A DNA stretch of 62,811 bases from an uncultured Oscillospiraceae bacterium (GCA_905197685.1 CAJJZS010000013.1:1-62811), one strand, 5' to 3'. Positions 33,366 to 41,946 are shown, counted from the first letter of the stretch. Translations and numbers: made by a program. The notes: a model not told the origin generated them from the sequence alone.

Positions 33366-34814
33366 TTAAAATGTTTCGCCGGCGATAACGGGAACGGCAT
33401 CGGCAGGGACGGGGCAGAAGTAGCCGCCTGCGGTGCGCTGTTCAAACTCCTGTTTTGCCTGAGCTAACAGTTTGGGGTTTTCATAAAGGTCGATGGCGGC
33501 GCAGGCAAGCACCTTACCTGCGGTGAGCAGTCCTTTATGAGCGATTGTTGTTTTGCCGCAGGAAACGTTTTGCCAGCTGTGTCCCGGCGCTTTGGAGGGG
33601 AAGGTGACAACGTTAATCTGGGCAGTGGGAACCAGCCAGCTGACATCGCCCACATCGGTGGAACCCATGCTTTGGCGGGTGCTGAAGTGATAAGGAATCA
33701 GGAAATCATTGAAAGGGGTTGTGCCGTGTTGCGTTTTTTGGTCAACAAAGGCGGCAATCTGTTCGTCCTCTTCGCAGGCGCTGCCCGGCAGGGCGTCGCT
33801 GACCATTTCATAGGAGGCAATCAGCTGTTTTGCATACTCGGTTTCCTGCTCGTCATGGACGGGAACGCCTACCTGTTCAAAGTTTTTCCAAAGCAGTGTT
33901 TCCAATACCCGATTGGGGACGGTGTTGGAGCAGCCGTCGATAAATTTCTTTTGGACGGTGGTTTCGGTCATCATCGCCGCGCCCTGCGCAATTTGATCCA
34001 CCCGTTTTTGAAGGGCGAGCGCATCCTTTGCAAGCTGAGAGCGCACCATATACAGCACCTGAGCGTGCGGCTGAACCACATTCGGAGAGTTTCCGCCCGC
34101 ATTGGTGATGGCGTAATGAATCCTTGCGCCGCTTGGCATATGTTCCCGCAAAAACTGCACGCCGACATTCATCAGTTCGACTGCGTCCAGAGCGGAGCGT
34201 CCGAACTCGGGGGAGCCTGCCGCGTGGGAAGCGATTCCGGTAAAATAGTACTCGGTTTGAATACAGGTGTTGCAGGTTCCGGAAACGACCTGATTGACAT
34301 CGTCGGGGTGCCAGGTTAAGGCAGCGTCCAGTTCTTTCCAGATACCGTCGCGAGCCATAAACGCTTTAGCGGCGCCCCCTTCTTCGCCCGGGCAACCGTA
34401 GAAGATAACCGTTCCGGGGTGTCCGTCCTGCAAGTACTGTTTGACAGCGCAGGCGGCGGCAAGCGAGCCTGCCCCGAGCATATTATGTCCGCAGCCGTGT
34501 CCGCAGCCGTTGGAGATGATTTCTTTTCTTTGCGCAACGCCCGCCTGCTGAGAAAGTCCGCTTAATGCGTCATATTCGGCAAGGATTCCGATGACGGGTT
34601 TGCCGCTGCCGTAACTTGCTTTAAAGGCGGTGGAGATGCCGGCAACCGGGGTTTCCACCTCAAATCCCAGTTTGGAAAGGGTATCGCAGTATAATTTTGC
34701 GGAGCGGTGTTCCATTAAGGACAGCTCGGCATATTCCCAGATTCGGTCGGAAAGGTCGGTGAACAGTTCGGCATTTTGGTCGATGCAGTTCAGATACTTC
34801 AATTTATCGCTCAT
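33366..34814 (-). CDS. M20 amidohydrolase, AbgB-like
   Basis: 482 residues, related to AbgB, the larger subunit of p-aminobenzoyl-glutamate hydrolase, and its relatives. Metal-binding segments seen: GILAEYDAL, SNGCGHGCGHNMLGAGSL, GCPGEEGGAA and TWHPDDVN; a dimerisation domain is inserted in the middle (about 190-310). GGAGCG precedes the ATG. It is last in an operon with an amino-acid ABC importer, which may bring in an acyl- or aryl-amide of an amino acid. No AbgA partner is present. Confidence 0.85.
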   Translation of the reverse strand: MSDKLKYLNCIDQNAELFTDLSDRIWEYAELSLMEHRSAKLYCDTLSKLGFEVETPVAGISTAFKASYGSGKPVIGILAEYDALSGLSQQAGVAQRKEIISNGCGHGCGHNMLGAGSLAAACAVKQYLQDGHPGTVIFYGCPGEEGGAAKAFMARDGIWKELDAALTWHPDDVNQVVSGTCNTCIQTEYYFTGIASHAAGSPEFGRSALDAVELMNVGVQFLREHMPSGARIHYAITNAGGNSPNVVQPHAQVLYMVRSQLAKDALALQKRVDQIAQGAAMMTETTVQKKFIDGCSNTVPNRVLETLLWKNFEQVGVPVHDEQETEYAKQLIASYEMVSDALPGSACEEDEQIAAFVDQKTQHGTTPFNDFLIPYHFSTRQSMGSTDVGDVSWLVPTAQINVVTFPSKAPGHSWQNVSCGKTTIAHKGLLTAGKVLACAAIDLYENPKLLAQAKQEFEQRTAGGYFCPVPADAVPVIAGETF

Positions 34815-34857
34815 AACGGAACGCTCCTTTATCAGAAAAATAAGAGGGAAAAAAGGG

Positions 34858-35601
34858 TTAATAGAGAACCTTGCTTAAAAATTCTTTGGTTCTGGGGTTT
34901 TGCGGGTTTGAGAAAATCTGTTCCGGAGAGCCTTTTTCGGCGATGATGCCGCCATCCATAAAAAACACGCGGTCGGAAACCTCTCTTGCAAAGCCCATTT
35001 CGTGGGTGACGATGACGGTGGTCATACCGTCTTTTACCAGACCTTTGATAACATTGAGTACCTCGCCGACCATTTCCGGGTCCAAAGCGGAGGTGGGTTC
35101 GTCAAAGAGCATGACATCCGGTTCCATCGCAAGGGCGCGGACAATGGCAAGACGCTGTTTTTGTCCGCCGGAAAGGCGCTGCGGATATTCATTATATTTA
35201 TCGGCAAGACCGACCCGATTGAGCAGCTCTTTTGCAATCTCTTCGGCTTCTTTTTGCTTCTTTTTTCCCAGTAAAACGGGAGCCATGGTGATATTTTCGC
35301 CCACTGTCATGTGCGGGAAAACATTAAAATGCTGAAACACCATACCCATTTTCTGGCGGTGCAGGTCGATGTTAATGCCTTTGGCGGTGATGTCATCCCC
35401 TTCAAAGAGGATTTTGCCGCTGTTCGGCACTTCCAGCAGGTTTAAGCAGCGCAGAAAGGTGCTTTTTCCTCCGCCGGAAGGTCCGATAATAGAAACAACC
35501 TCGCCTTTTTCAATGTGTTCGGTGACGCCTTTGAGAACCTGAAGTTCTCCAAAACTCTTATATAAATCGGAAACTTCAATCAGATAGTTGGAATTAGTCA
35601 C
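34858..35601 (-). CDS. Polar amino-acid ABC transporter ATP-binding protein
   Basis: 247 residues, GlnQ/ArtP class. Walker A GPSGGGKSTFLRC, Q-loop FQHFNVFPHMT, signature LSGGQKQRLAIVRALA, Walker B VMLFDEPTSALDPE and H-loop VTHEMGFA are complete. GTG start at 35601 overlaps the end of the permease gene by eight bases, with AAAGGAG upstream. Confidence 0.95.
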   Translation of the reverse strand: MTNSNYLIEVSDLYKSFGELQVLKGVTEHIEKGEVVSIIGPSGGGKSTFLRCLNLLEVPNSGKILFEGDDITAKGINIDLHRQKMGMVFQHFNVFPHMTVGENITMAPVLLGKKKQKEAEEIAKELLNRVGLADKYNEYPQRLSGGQKQRLAIVRALAMEPDVMLFDEPTSALDPEMVGEVLNVIKGLVKDGMTTVIVTHEMGFAREVSDRVFFMDGGIIAEKGSPEQIFSNPQNPRTKEFLSKVLY

Positions 35602-36280
35602 TTGTTTTTAATCTCCTTTCCAGAACAGCAATTCCCTTTGAAAGGGTGAAGGTGAGCAGGAAGTAAATGATGCCGACGATAATCAGCGGTTCAATCGAAA
35701 GATAGGTGACGCCGTTGATGGTTTTGTAGGTGGTCATCAGGTCGCCGACAAAGAAGGTGGAGGCAAGGGAGGTTTCCTTGATGATGGAAACAAACTCGTT
35801 GCACAAAGCGGGCAGGATATTTTTTACAGCCTGCGGGAAAACAACCTTCATCATAGTTTGTCTTGCATTTAATCCCAGCGAGCGGGCAGCTTCGGTTTGA
35901 CCTTTATCCACCGCGCTGATTCCGGCACGGATAACCTCGGCAACATAAGCGCCCGAGTTCAGGCACAGGGCAAGAGTGATGGAAAAGTGCGCGCTGGTTT
36001 GCAGAGCGGGAATCATCATCGGCAGCAGGAAGAAAAAGAAATAGAGCTGGAGCAAAAGCGGGGTTCCGCGGATAATCTCGACATAAATTCCTGCAATCAG
36101 GTTGAGCGGACGCACCGAACCGATGTGAAATTTGCTCAACCGCATTAAAGCCAGCAAAGAGCCGATGATGACACCGAAGAATACGGCAACGGCGCTGAGC
36201 AGCAGGGTGATACCGATTCCCTGTAAAAACAGCCCCCAGTATTTTTCCAGTATCATGACGATGTTATTGAAAATAAGCAC
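35594..36280 (-). CDS. Polar amino-acid ABC transporter permease
   Basis: 228 residues, about five membrane helices, HisM/GlnP type. The EAA-loop coupling motif reads EAARSLGLNARQTMMKVVFPQA. IEIIRGTPLLLQLYF-type segment (VEIIRGTPLLLQLY) is typical of the family. One permease gene, so probably a homodimer. Confidence 0.94.
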   Translation of the reverse strand: MLIFNNIVMILEKYWGLFLQGIGITLLLSAVAVFFGVIIGSLLALMRLSKFHIGSVRPLNLIAGIYVEIIRGTPLLLQLYFFFFLLPMMIPALQTSAHFSITLALCLNSGAYVAEVIRAGISAVDKGQTEAARSLGLNARQTMMKVVFPQAVKNILPALCNEFVSIIKETSLASTFFVGDLMTTYKTINGVTYLSIEPLIIVGIIYFLLTFTLSKGIAVLERRLKTSD

Positions 36281-36309
36281 AGCAATATCCTCCCGATTAA
36301 AAAAACAAG

Positions 36310-37146
36310 TTATTCGGCAATCTCAATGCCCAAAGATTTTGCAAGTTCGGTCGATTCGTCTTTCCACTGTTTGTAAAGACCTTTTTCGTTGACCTCTTCG
36401 ATAATTTCGTTGACCGCTTCAATCAATTCGGTTTCCCCTTTTTTAACGGCGGCAACATTTCCTTCGCTTTCGTATTCAAACGCAAAGTCGGCAAGTTCAA
36501 TCTCTTTGTGGCTTTCCAACAGAAGTTCGGCGTTGGCAACATCGGAAGCGAGAGCGTCAATCTTTCCGGTTTCCAGCATCAGAACGCCGTCGTTTAAAGA
36601 GCCGACCGGGACAATCTCAACATCTTCCGGAAGCTGAGAGGTAACAAGGTTGTATTGCAGGGAACCGTTTTGCGCGCCGATTTTTTTCTTGGAGAACACA
36701 TCGGCGGAGGAATAGGAAGAAGCTTCTCCTTTTTTTACCAGCAGACCCTGACCGGTTTGTTCGTCATCGGTGTTAAACGGAACGGAAAGTTCCATATTCT
36801 GCGCGCGTTCTTCGGTTTTTGCAAAGCCGGAGATGGCGATGTCTGCCTGACCGGAAGGAATGGCAGCCTGTACGGCGCTGAAATCCATCGCGCTGATTTG
36901 CAGTTCTACGCCAAGCTGTTCGGCAATATATTTGGCAAGCTCGATATCGGAGCCGACATATTTCTTTTCGCCGCTGCTTAAATCTTCAAATTCTAATGGG
37001 GCAAAGTCCGGACTGGTGGCAAGAACCAGTTTGCCGGATTCTTTGATTTTGTCCAGACGGTTTTGGGAAGAACCGCAGCCGCTTAAAGAAGCGGTCAACA
37101 ATGCAGCGCAAAGAACGGAACAGGTCAGTTTGTGAAATAATTTCAT
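36310..37146 (-). CDS. Amino-acid ABC transporter substrate-binding lipoprotein
   Basis: 278 residues. Signal peptide with lipobox ASLSGC and lipidated Cys24. Mature protein is a class-3 periplasmic binding fold: GKLVLATSPDFAPLEF, DIELAKYIAEQLGVELQIS, and QADIAISGFAKTEERA. The last resembles cationic or polar amino-acid binders, but the exact ligand is not readable. GAGGAGAG before the ATG. First gene of the operon. Confidence 0.94.
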   Translation of the reverse strand: MKLFHKLTCSVLCAALLTASLSGCGSSQNRLDKIKESGKLVLATSPDFAPLEFEDLSSGEKKYVGSDIELAKYIAEQLGVELQISAMDFSAVQAAIPSGQADIAISGFAKTEERAQNMELSVPFNTDDEQTGQGLLVKKGEASSYSSADVFSKKKIGAQNGSLQYNLVTSQLPEDVEIVPVGSLNDGVLMLETGKIDALASDVANAELLLESHKEIELADFAFEYESEGNVAAVKKGETELIEAVNEIIEEVNEKGLYKQWKDESTELAKSLGIEIAE

Positions 37147-37380
37147 GATAATCTCTCCTCAAAAGTGTTTTGTATTTTTATTAAATATTATGTTATTATT
37201 ATACACTATCTTGCGGATTTGTAAAGGGGAAAAATGGATAAAGAATTGTCAATAATTTATGATTATTCTATATTTACTGCATAAATTATCTAAAAATACA
37301 GGATTTTAAAGGAAATATAGCGAAAGTTATACATTGAAAAGAAGAAATGAAAACTAAAAAATATACATAAAACAGGATAA

Positions 37381-37479
37381 AAAAATAAGCTCCGCATCTC
37401 AAAGGAGATACGAAGCGGGGGAAGGGGGGACTTTGTTTTATCATAGAATGAAAGAAGAACAGAAAAACAGTTTTAAAAT
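37381..37479 (-). ncRNA. Candidate C-rich small RNA
   Basis: Minus-strand promoter TTGTCA (37515-37510), 18 bases, TATAAC (37491-37486); an unpaired C-rich stretch CCCCCCTTCCCCC (37429-37417); then a 12-bp stem (37416-37405 with 37400-37389, two G-U) and the T tract TATTTTTTT. The expected RNA is about 100 nt. Architecture resembles Firmicutes regulatory RNAs whose C-rich loops bind Shine-Dalgarno sequences. The rest of 37147-37568 is AT-rich and holds only this unit and the divergent lipoprotein promoter. Confidence 0.55.
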
Positions 37480-37508
37480 CACTTTGTTATAATTGCAGTA
37501 TTTTACTA

Positions 37509-37537
37509 TTGACAAAATTAGAAAAAGCGGATATATT
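37509..37537 (+). promoter_or_regulatory. Promoter of the repeat lipoprotein gene
   Basis: TTGACA (37509-37514), 17 bases, TATATT (37532-37537). Its -35 overlaps the -35 of the divergent small RNA promoter. Confidence 0.8.
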
Positions 37538-37598
37538 GTAGGTAAGAAGATGTTATCATAGAAAATATGTGAAATTATTTGAGAAAGGACTGGTTTTT

Positions 37599-38606
37599 TT
37601 GAAAAAAAGAAGGATGTTTTTTGTACTATCGGCTGTTGTGTTAATTTTAACCTCTTGTTCCGAACGGACAGAATCTGTAACAGCGGATAAGGAGGTAAGG
37701 CAAGAAACGGAGCAGACTGAAATAGAGTTTGCCGATACAGAGAAAAAAGCCGCCGAAGAAGCGGCAAAGGCGGAAGCCGAGAAGAAAGCCACTGAGGAAA
37801 CGGCAAAGGCGGAAGCCGAGAAAAAAGCCGCCGAAGAATCAGCAAAGGCAGAAGCCGAGAAGAAAGCTGCCGAGGAAGCAGCAAAGGCAGAAGCCGAGAA
37901 GAAAGAAGCCGAAGAAGCGGTAAAAGCGGAAGCCGAGAAGAAAGCAGCTGAGGAAACGGCAAAGTCAGAAAAGGGAAACGATGTTTGGAAAAAGATTGAG
38001 AGCAGTTATTATCTTTCCTCGGAAGCCGGAAGCTCGATGATTGACAGCATAGACGGTGAGCTTTTACAGGGAAGTAAGTTAAATCCTGATATGATTGCTC
38101 CGACAAGATCGAGTGTGAATCTAAACTCTTATGAAAATATTGAAACCTTTATCAAAGATGTAAAAGAAAAAGGCTTGAAAGATTCTTTATCGGACACAAA
38201 AACATTTTTAGGACTTGCGCAGGGAGAAGCTGACCCGATTCCCGGAACAGCGTTTATCAACAACGGCGCTGTCAGTCAGGTAATGGTGGGGGATCAGGGA
38301 GAATTTTATCTCTTTGGGTTATCTGCTCGGGAAAAAGAGCTGCTCTCTTCAAGCGGGCTGAATTTAGAACAGACTGCCGCTTATTTTGCTTTTTTTGATG
38401 GATTTGCAAACGGGATTGTCTTTGATGACGGAGTAAAACAGGCAGTGAAAGTCCACTCTGCTTATCAGGACATGATTCCGAAAGGCAGTATTCTTTTGGT
38501 TGATGACTTTCTTGATACATTAAAAAACAGCGAAGAGGTTTTGACTGAAGGAACGCAGGAAAATCAAAATCTTGACGCTGAAAAACCGGATGCGGTTACA
38601 GAATAG
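37599..38606 (+). CDS. Lipoprotein with six 13-residue charged repeats
   Basis: 335 residues from the TTG at 37599 (AAAGGA nine bases upstream); GTG 37569 and ATG 37614 are alternatives. Signal peptide with lipobox LTSC. Residues about 47-124 are six near-identical 13-residue units (AEKKAAEEAAKAE-like), predicted to form a long charged helix that holds the rest off the membrane. The C-terminal 210 residues are a globular domain I do not recognise. Possible reading: a surface lipoprotein on a rigid stalk. Terminator follows. Confidence 0.75.
   Translation: MKKRRMFFVLSAVVLILTSCSERTESVTADKEVRQETEQTEIEFADTEKKAAEEAAKAEAEKKATEETAKAEAEKKAAEESAKAEAEKKAAEEAAKAEAEKKEAEEAVKAEAEKKAAEETAKSEKGNDVWKKIESSYYLSSEAGSSMIDSIDGELLQGSKLNPDMIAPTRSSVNLNSYENIETFIKDVKEKGLKDSLSDTKTFLGLAQGEADPIPGTAFINNGAVSQVMVGDQGEFYLFGLSAREKELLSSSGLNLEQTAAYFAFFDGFANGIVFDDGVKQAVKVHSAYQDMIPKGSILLVDDFLDTLKNSEEVLTEGTQENQNLDAEKPDAVTE
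37737..37970 (+). repeat. Six 39-bp tandem repeats within the lipoprotein gene
   Basis: Six consecutive in-frame 39-bp units encoding AEKKAAEEAAKAE and variants (AAEE, ATEE, EAEE). Copy number is likely to vary between strains. Confidence 0.9.
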
Positions 38607-38618
38607 AGAGTAAAAAAA

Positions 38619-38645
38619 CTCCCCGATTTTTATCGGGGAGTTTTT
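38619..38645. terminator. Bidirectional terminator
   Basis: Stem CTCCCCGAT / ATCGGGGAG with TTTT loop, flanked by A and T runs, between the lipoprotein gene and recR. Confidence 0.92.
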
Positions 38646-38661
38646 GCATAAGAAAAATTTT

Positions 38662-39261
38662 TTATAATTCCTGTCTGCCTTCCAACGCGCGGAAGAGGGT
38701 AACTTCGTCCGCGTATTCCAAATTGCCGCCCATCGGGATTCCCGACGCCAGGCGAGTGACCTTGACGCCCAGAGGTTTGAGCAGGCGGGCAATATACATG
38801 GCGGTGGTTTCTCCCTCAACGGTGGGGTTGGTTGCCATAATCACCTCTGCCACGCCGCCCTGCTGAATCCGGGCGAGCAACTGGCGAATGGTTAAATCAT
38901 CGGGACCCTTTTGGTTCATCGGGGAAATCAGTCCGTGCAGGACATGATACAATCCCTGATATTCGCGGGTCTTTTCGATTGCCATTACATCGCGCGGACC
39001 TTCCACAACGCAGATCATGCTGCGGTCGCGGGCGGGGTCGGAACAGATTTGGCACACCTCGCGGTCGGTCAGATTTTGGCAGACCGAGCAGGGCTTAATC
39101 TTTTCGTGCGCTTCCAGAATGGTGTCGGCAAATTCCTTCGCCTTGTCATGGGGAAGATTTAAAACATAAAAGGCAAGCCGCTGCGCCGTTTTTCTTCCGA
39201 TTCCCGGCAGACGGGCAAACTGTTCAATCAAACGGGTCAGCGGCATTACATCATATTTCAT
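38662..39261 (-). CDS. recR: Recombination mediator RecR
   Basis: 199 residues, family length. N-terminal helix-hairpin-helix (RLPGIGRKTAQRLAFYVL), C4 zinc finger (CSVCQNLTDREVCQIC), Toprim domain (ICVVEGPRDVMAIE). Works with RecF/RecO in loading RecA at gaps. Starts three bases after ybaB, so translation is probably coupled. Confidence 0.97.
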   Translation of the reverse strand: MKYDVMPLTRLIEQFARLPGIGRKTAQRLAFYVLNLPHDKAKEFADTILEAHEKIKPCSVCQNLTDREVCQICSDPARDRSMICVVEGPRDVMAIEKTREYQGLYHVLHGLISPMNQKGPDDLTIRQLLARIQQGGVAEVIMATNPTVEGETTAMYIARLLKPLGVKVTRLASGIPMGGNLEYADEVTLFRALEGRQEL

Positions 39262-39264
39262 TGA

Positions 39265-39612
39265 TTAAAAGATACCCGGCAGGGAAAGACCGTTGGTAAT
39301 CTTTTCCATCTCGGCAGAGTGAATTTCTTCCACCTTGCGGATTGCTTCGTTGACAGCGCCGATAATCATATCCTGAAGAATCTCAACATCTTCCGGGTCA
39401 ACCGCTTCCGGTTTGATATTTAAAGAAACGATTTCCTTTTTGCCGTTGATGGTACATTCTACCATACCGCCGCCGGCAGAGGTGGTGTACTCTTTTTCAT
39501 TGAGTTCTTCCTGGGTTCTTTCCATATCTTCCTGCATTTTCTGGGCTTGCTTAATCATAGCCTGCATATTCTGCGGGCCGCCGCCCACGCCTTTTGGAAG
39601 TCTAGCTTTCAT
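39265..39612 (-). CDS. YbaB/EbfC nucleoid-associated protein
   Basis: 115 residues. Contains QNMQAMIKQAQKMQEDMERT and GGGMVECTINGKKEIVSLNI, typical of the small DNA-binding YbaB/EbfC family usually encoded between dnaX and recR, as here. AGGAGG before the ATG. Confidence 0.95.
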   Translation of the reverse strand: MKARLPKGVGGGPQNMQAMIKQAQKMQEDMERTQEELNEKEYTTSAGGGMVECTINGKKEIVSLNIKPEAVDPEDVEILQDMIIGAVNEAIRKVEEIHSAEMEKITNGLSLPGIF

Positions 39613-39733
39613 TTTTTGTTCCTCCTATTAGGGTGTTTTGCCCGGGGCGAGATTCCCGACTGGTAAAGCAAAACAGAGATAGTCTATTTTTCAAAAGCAG
39701 AAAACCTGCGTTTTGATACAAAAGAAATAAAAA

Positions 39734-41353
39734 TCAGTTTTCAATCGAAACATCCACGCCCAACTGCTGCGCCGAGGAAAGGATATTTTCCATCGGATCG
39801 TCCTTTTTGGCGGTTTGATATTGCTCTCGTTTAAACGGACCGATTCGCCAATCGCGTCCGGAGGCGGCAATCAACGCTTGATGAATCGACTTTTTGGCAT
39901 ATTCGTTGGTGCGAATCATCTCCAGGAAAAAAGGGTCGTCGCAGTCTATCAAAATAATTTCCTGATAGCGGTACGCTTCGGTATTCACCAATGCCCCGTG
40001 CAGAGCGGTATTGGTATGCCGTAAAGATTCCAGCACCTGTGTCCATTCCTCAAAGGGGACAACCTCCTTTTTTGGAGGGGAGGGCAGAGGAGCGGTTTCT
40101 TCCTTCTCAGCGCTGTTTTGCGGCGCTGCGGGGGCAGCTGCCGGAGCGGGGGAAGCGGTACGAACCGAAATTTCTCCGTTTTTTATCTGATTTTCCAATT
40201 TTGTCAGTCTTGCAAGGATTGCATCAACCGAACGGTCCAAAGAAGGGTTAGTCAGCTTGATAACCGCCATTTCCAGTTCGGTTCTGGTCTGCGCGGTTTT
40301 GCTCATACGGGACAGGGTGTCCTGAAGCACGGTGAGCGAGTAGAGAATCTGCGCCATCGAGTAACGGGAAGCCTGTTCGGCAAGCGCCTGCGCATCCTGC
40401 GGGTAACCCAGCACAAAGTCTTCGGGCGAGCGAACTGCCTTTGCCATCATCAGAGCGCGGTAATGGGAAATTAACTGGACGCACATCTTTTCAAAATCAA
40501 TCGAATGAAAGAACATCGAGTCAATTTCCTTTAAAACAGCGGGAACATCCTGCCGCAAAACGGCGTCCGCAATCACAAACAGCGAATCGGACATGGCAAG
40601 TCCCGCGCTGGAGCGAACGTGTTCTAAGGTGATATGTTCCGGGCTGTTGCTGTCGGTTCGGGCATTACTGCGGCAGACATCGAGCAGCGAAAGCGCATCG
40701 CGCATACCGCCTTCGCACAGTCGGGCGATTAAGGAAGCGGCATCGGGATCTATGAGAATGTTTTCCTGCCGGCAGACAAACTCAACGCGCTGCGCAATTA
40801 CCTGCGGGTGAATCCGATGGAAATCAAACCGCTGGCAGCGGGAGAGAATGGTTGCCGGAATCTTGTGTACTTCGGTGGTGGCAAGGATAAAGATAACGTG
40901 TTCGGGCGGCTCTTCCATAATTTTCAGCAGAGCGTTGAAAGCGCCGGTGCTGAGCATATGGGTTTCGTCGATGATATAAACGCGGTATTTTGCAACGGCG
41001 GGGGTGAAGTTTGCCTCTTCCCGCAGTTGTCGGATATTGTCTACGCCGTTGTTGCTGGCAGCGTCTATTTCGGTAACATCCAAAACAGAACCGTCATCGA
41101 TTCCGCGGCAGATTTCACACACGCCGCACGGATTGCCGTTTTGCTGATGCGGACAGTTGACCGCTTTGGCGATAATCTTAGAGCAGGAGGTTTTTCCCGT
41201 TCCCCGCGAGCCGGTAAACAGATAAGCGTGACCGACCCTGCCGCCGGCAATTTCCTGTTTGAGCGTTTCGGTGATGTGTTCCTGCCCGACCACATCGTCA
41301 AATGTTTTTGGGCGGTATTTTCGATACAGCGCCTGATAGGTTTGAGATTCCAA
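39734..41353 (-). CDS. dnaX: DNA polymerase III subunit gamma/tau
   Basis: 539 residues; ATPase of the clamp loader. Seen: YRPKTFDDVVGQEHI, Walker A FTGSRGTGKTSCSKI, zinc module (Cys in CPHQQNGNPCGVCEIC), DEAH-like IIDETHML, sensor-1 ATTEVHKIPATILSRCQRF; a proline/alanine-rich linker (about 395-430) precedes the C-terminal tau-specific part. TTG start nine bases after AGGAGGGG. Codons 428-429 form A-AAA-AAG, a possible -1 frameshift site (see separate entry). SRP RNA lies directly upstream. Confidence 0.95.
   Translation of the reverse strand: MESQTYQALYRKYRPKTFDDVVGQEHITETLKQEIAGGRVGHAYLFTGSRGTGKTSCSKIIAKAVNCPHQQNGNPCGVCEICRGIDDGSVLDVTEIDAASNNGVDNIRQLREEANFTPAVAKYRVYIIDETHMLSTGAFNALLKIMEEPPEHVIFILATTEVHKIPATILSRCQRFDFHRIHPQVIAQRVEFVCRQENILIDPDAASLIARLCEGGMRDALSLLDVCRSNARTDSNSPEHITLEHVRSSAGLAMSDSLFVIADAVLRQDVPAVLKEIDSMFFHSIDFEKMCVQLISHYRALMMAKAVRSPEDFVLGYPQDAQALAEQASRYSMAQILYSLTVLQDTLSRMSKTAQTRTELEMAVIKLTNPSLDRSVDAILARLTKLENQIKNGEISVRTASPAPAAAPAAPQNSAEKEETAPLPSPPKKEVVPFEEWTQVLESLRHTNTALHGALVNTEAYRYQEIILIDCDDPFFLEMIRTNEYAKKSIHQALIAASGRDWRIGPFKREQYQTAKKDDPMENILSSAQQLGVDVSIEN
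40050..40073 (-). other. Possible programmed -1 frameshift site in dnaX
   Basis: Heptamer A-AAA-AAG (40073-40067) in the correct phase, with AAG as codon 429. A -1 shift would then read Gly-Gly-Cys-Pro-Leu and stop at TGA (40052-40050), giving a 434-residue gamma-like form. CCTCC and GGAGG flank the A run, and TGTCC...GGACA can pair downstream. Confidence 0.5.
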
Positions 41354-41383
41354 AGAAAACCGCCCCTCCTTTTTCTTTCATGT

Positions 41384-41420
41384 AAAAAAGCAGGACGCAC
41401 CAAAGCTGAAAACGCGTCCT
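41384..41420 (-). terminator. Terminator/hairpin after SRP RNA
   Basis: Minus strand GGACGC (41419-41414) with GCGTCC (41398-41393), then TGCTTTTTT. Confidence 0.7.
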
Positions 41421-41427
41421 TGATTAT

Positions 41428-41536
41428 ACGGAAATGCAGGTTACCTGCGGCGCACAGAAACTAACACTTAATGCTGCTCGGTTCCCCGCCTGACATGGTT
41501 CATGCAGCCCTGTCGCACAGGACCAACATTTCCGCA
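41428..41536 (-). ncRNA. ffs: Signal recognition particle RNA
   Basis: Minus strand shows the conserved domain-IV hairpin: ATGAACCATGTCAGG, the GGAA tetraloop in GCGGGGAACCGAGC, then AGCAGCATTAAGTG, closed by the ends GCGGAAATG / CATTTCCGT. Sits upstream of dnaX as in Bacillus. Transcription probably starts near 41603, so about 65 nt precede the core (containing GGCAGGGCTGTACCTTCC). The gene may therefore be of the longer Gram-positive type with an Alu-like domain; exact ends are uncertain. Confidence 0.88.
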
Positions 41537-41609
41537 TAATAAAAAACACGTTTCGCCGGAAGGTACAGCCCTGCCACACAAATCAGTGTTATCAATATCA
41601 TGCTCCCTC

Positions 41610-41638
41610 ATTATACTATATTATTGTCAAAAAGGCAA
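41610..41638 (-). promoter_or_regulatory. Promoter of SRP RNA
   Basis: Minus-strand TTGCCT (41638-41633), 17 bases, TATAAT (41615-41610). The plus strand 41640-41917 is AT-rich with no gene seen. Confidence 0.75.
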
Positions 41639-41917
41639 GCAAAATTTTTGACGCTGCGTTTTATTTTTTAAAGAAAGGGGAGGGCAAGGGGGATATTTTT
41701 CCGGTTTTTCAGGGAATTTCTTTACCGATAGGACAAAAATTTTATAAGATTTATACAGTAAATTATAGATAATTTTATGGAAAACAGAAAAAGATACCGT
41801 TATTTTTCATAATTTTTTTCAATTATTTTTGAATTATAAATGTCGAAAAAGAAGGAATCAAATCGAAAAACATCGAAAAATCAATTTTTCCGAAAAGAAA
41901 AGCAAGGTGAACAAAAT

Positions 41918-41946
41918 TTGAGGAAAAGGACAAAAAATGTTACTCT
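41918..41946 (+). promoter_or_regulatory. Probable promoter of the NYN-domain gene
   Basis: TTGAGG (41918-41923), 17 bases, TACTCT (41941-41946), about 60 bases before the start. The -10 is imperfect. Confidence 0.5.

Noticed and set aside
37417..37429. G-quadruplex on the plus strand
   Set aside because: Only two G runs are present; the C-rich minus-strand RNA explanation with promoter and terminator fits better.
37441..38106. Leucine/arginine-rich minus-strand ORF of 221 residues
   Set aside because: Reverse reading of the 39-bp repeats in the lipoprotein gene; no ribosome site and extremely repetitive composition.
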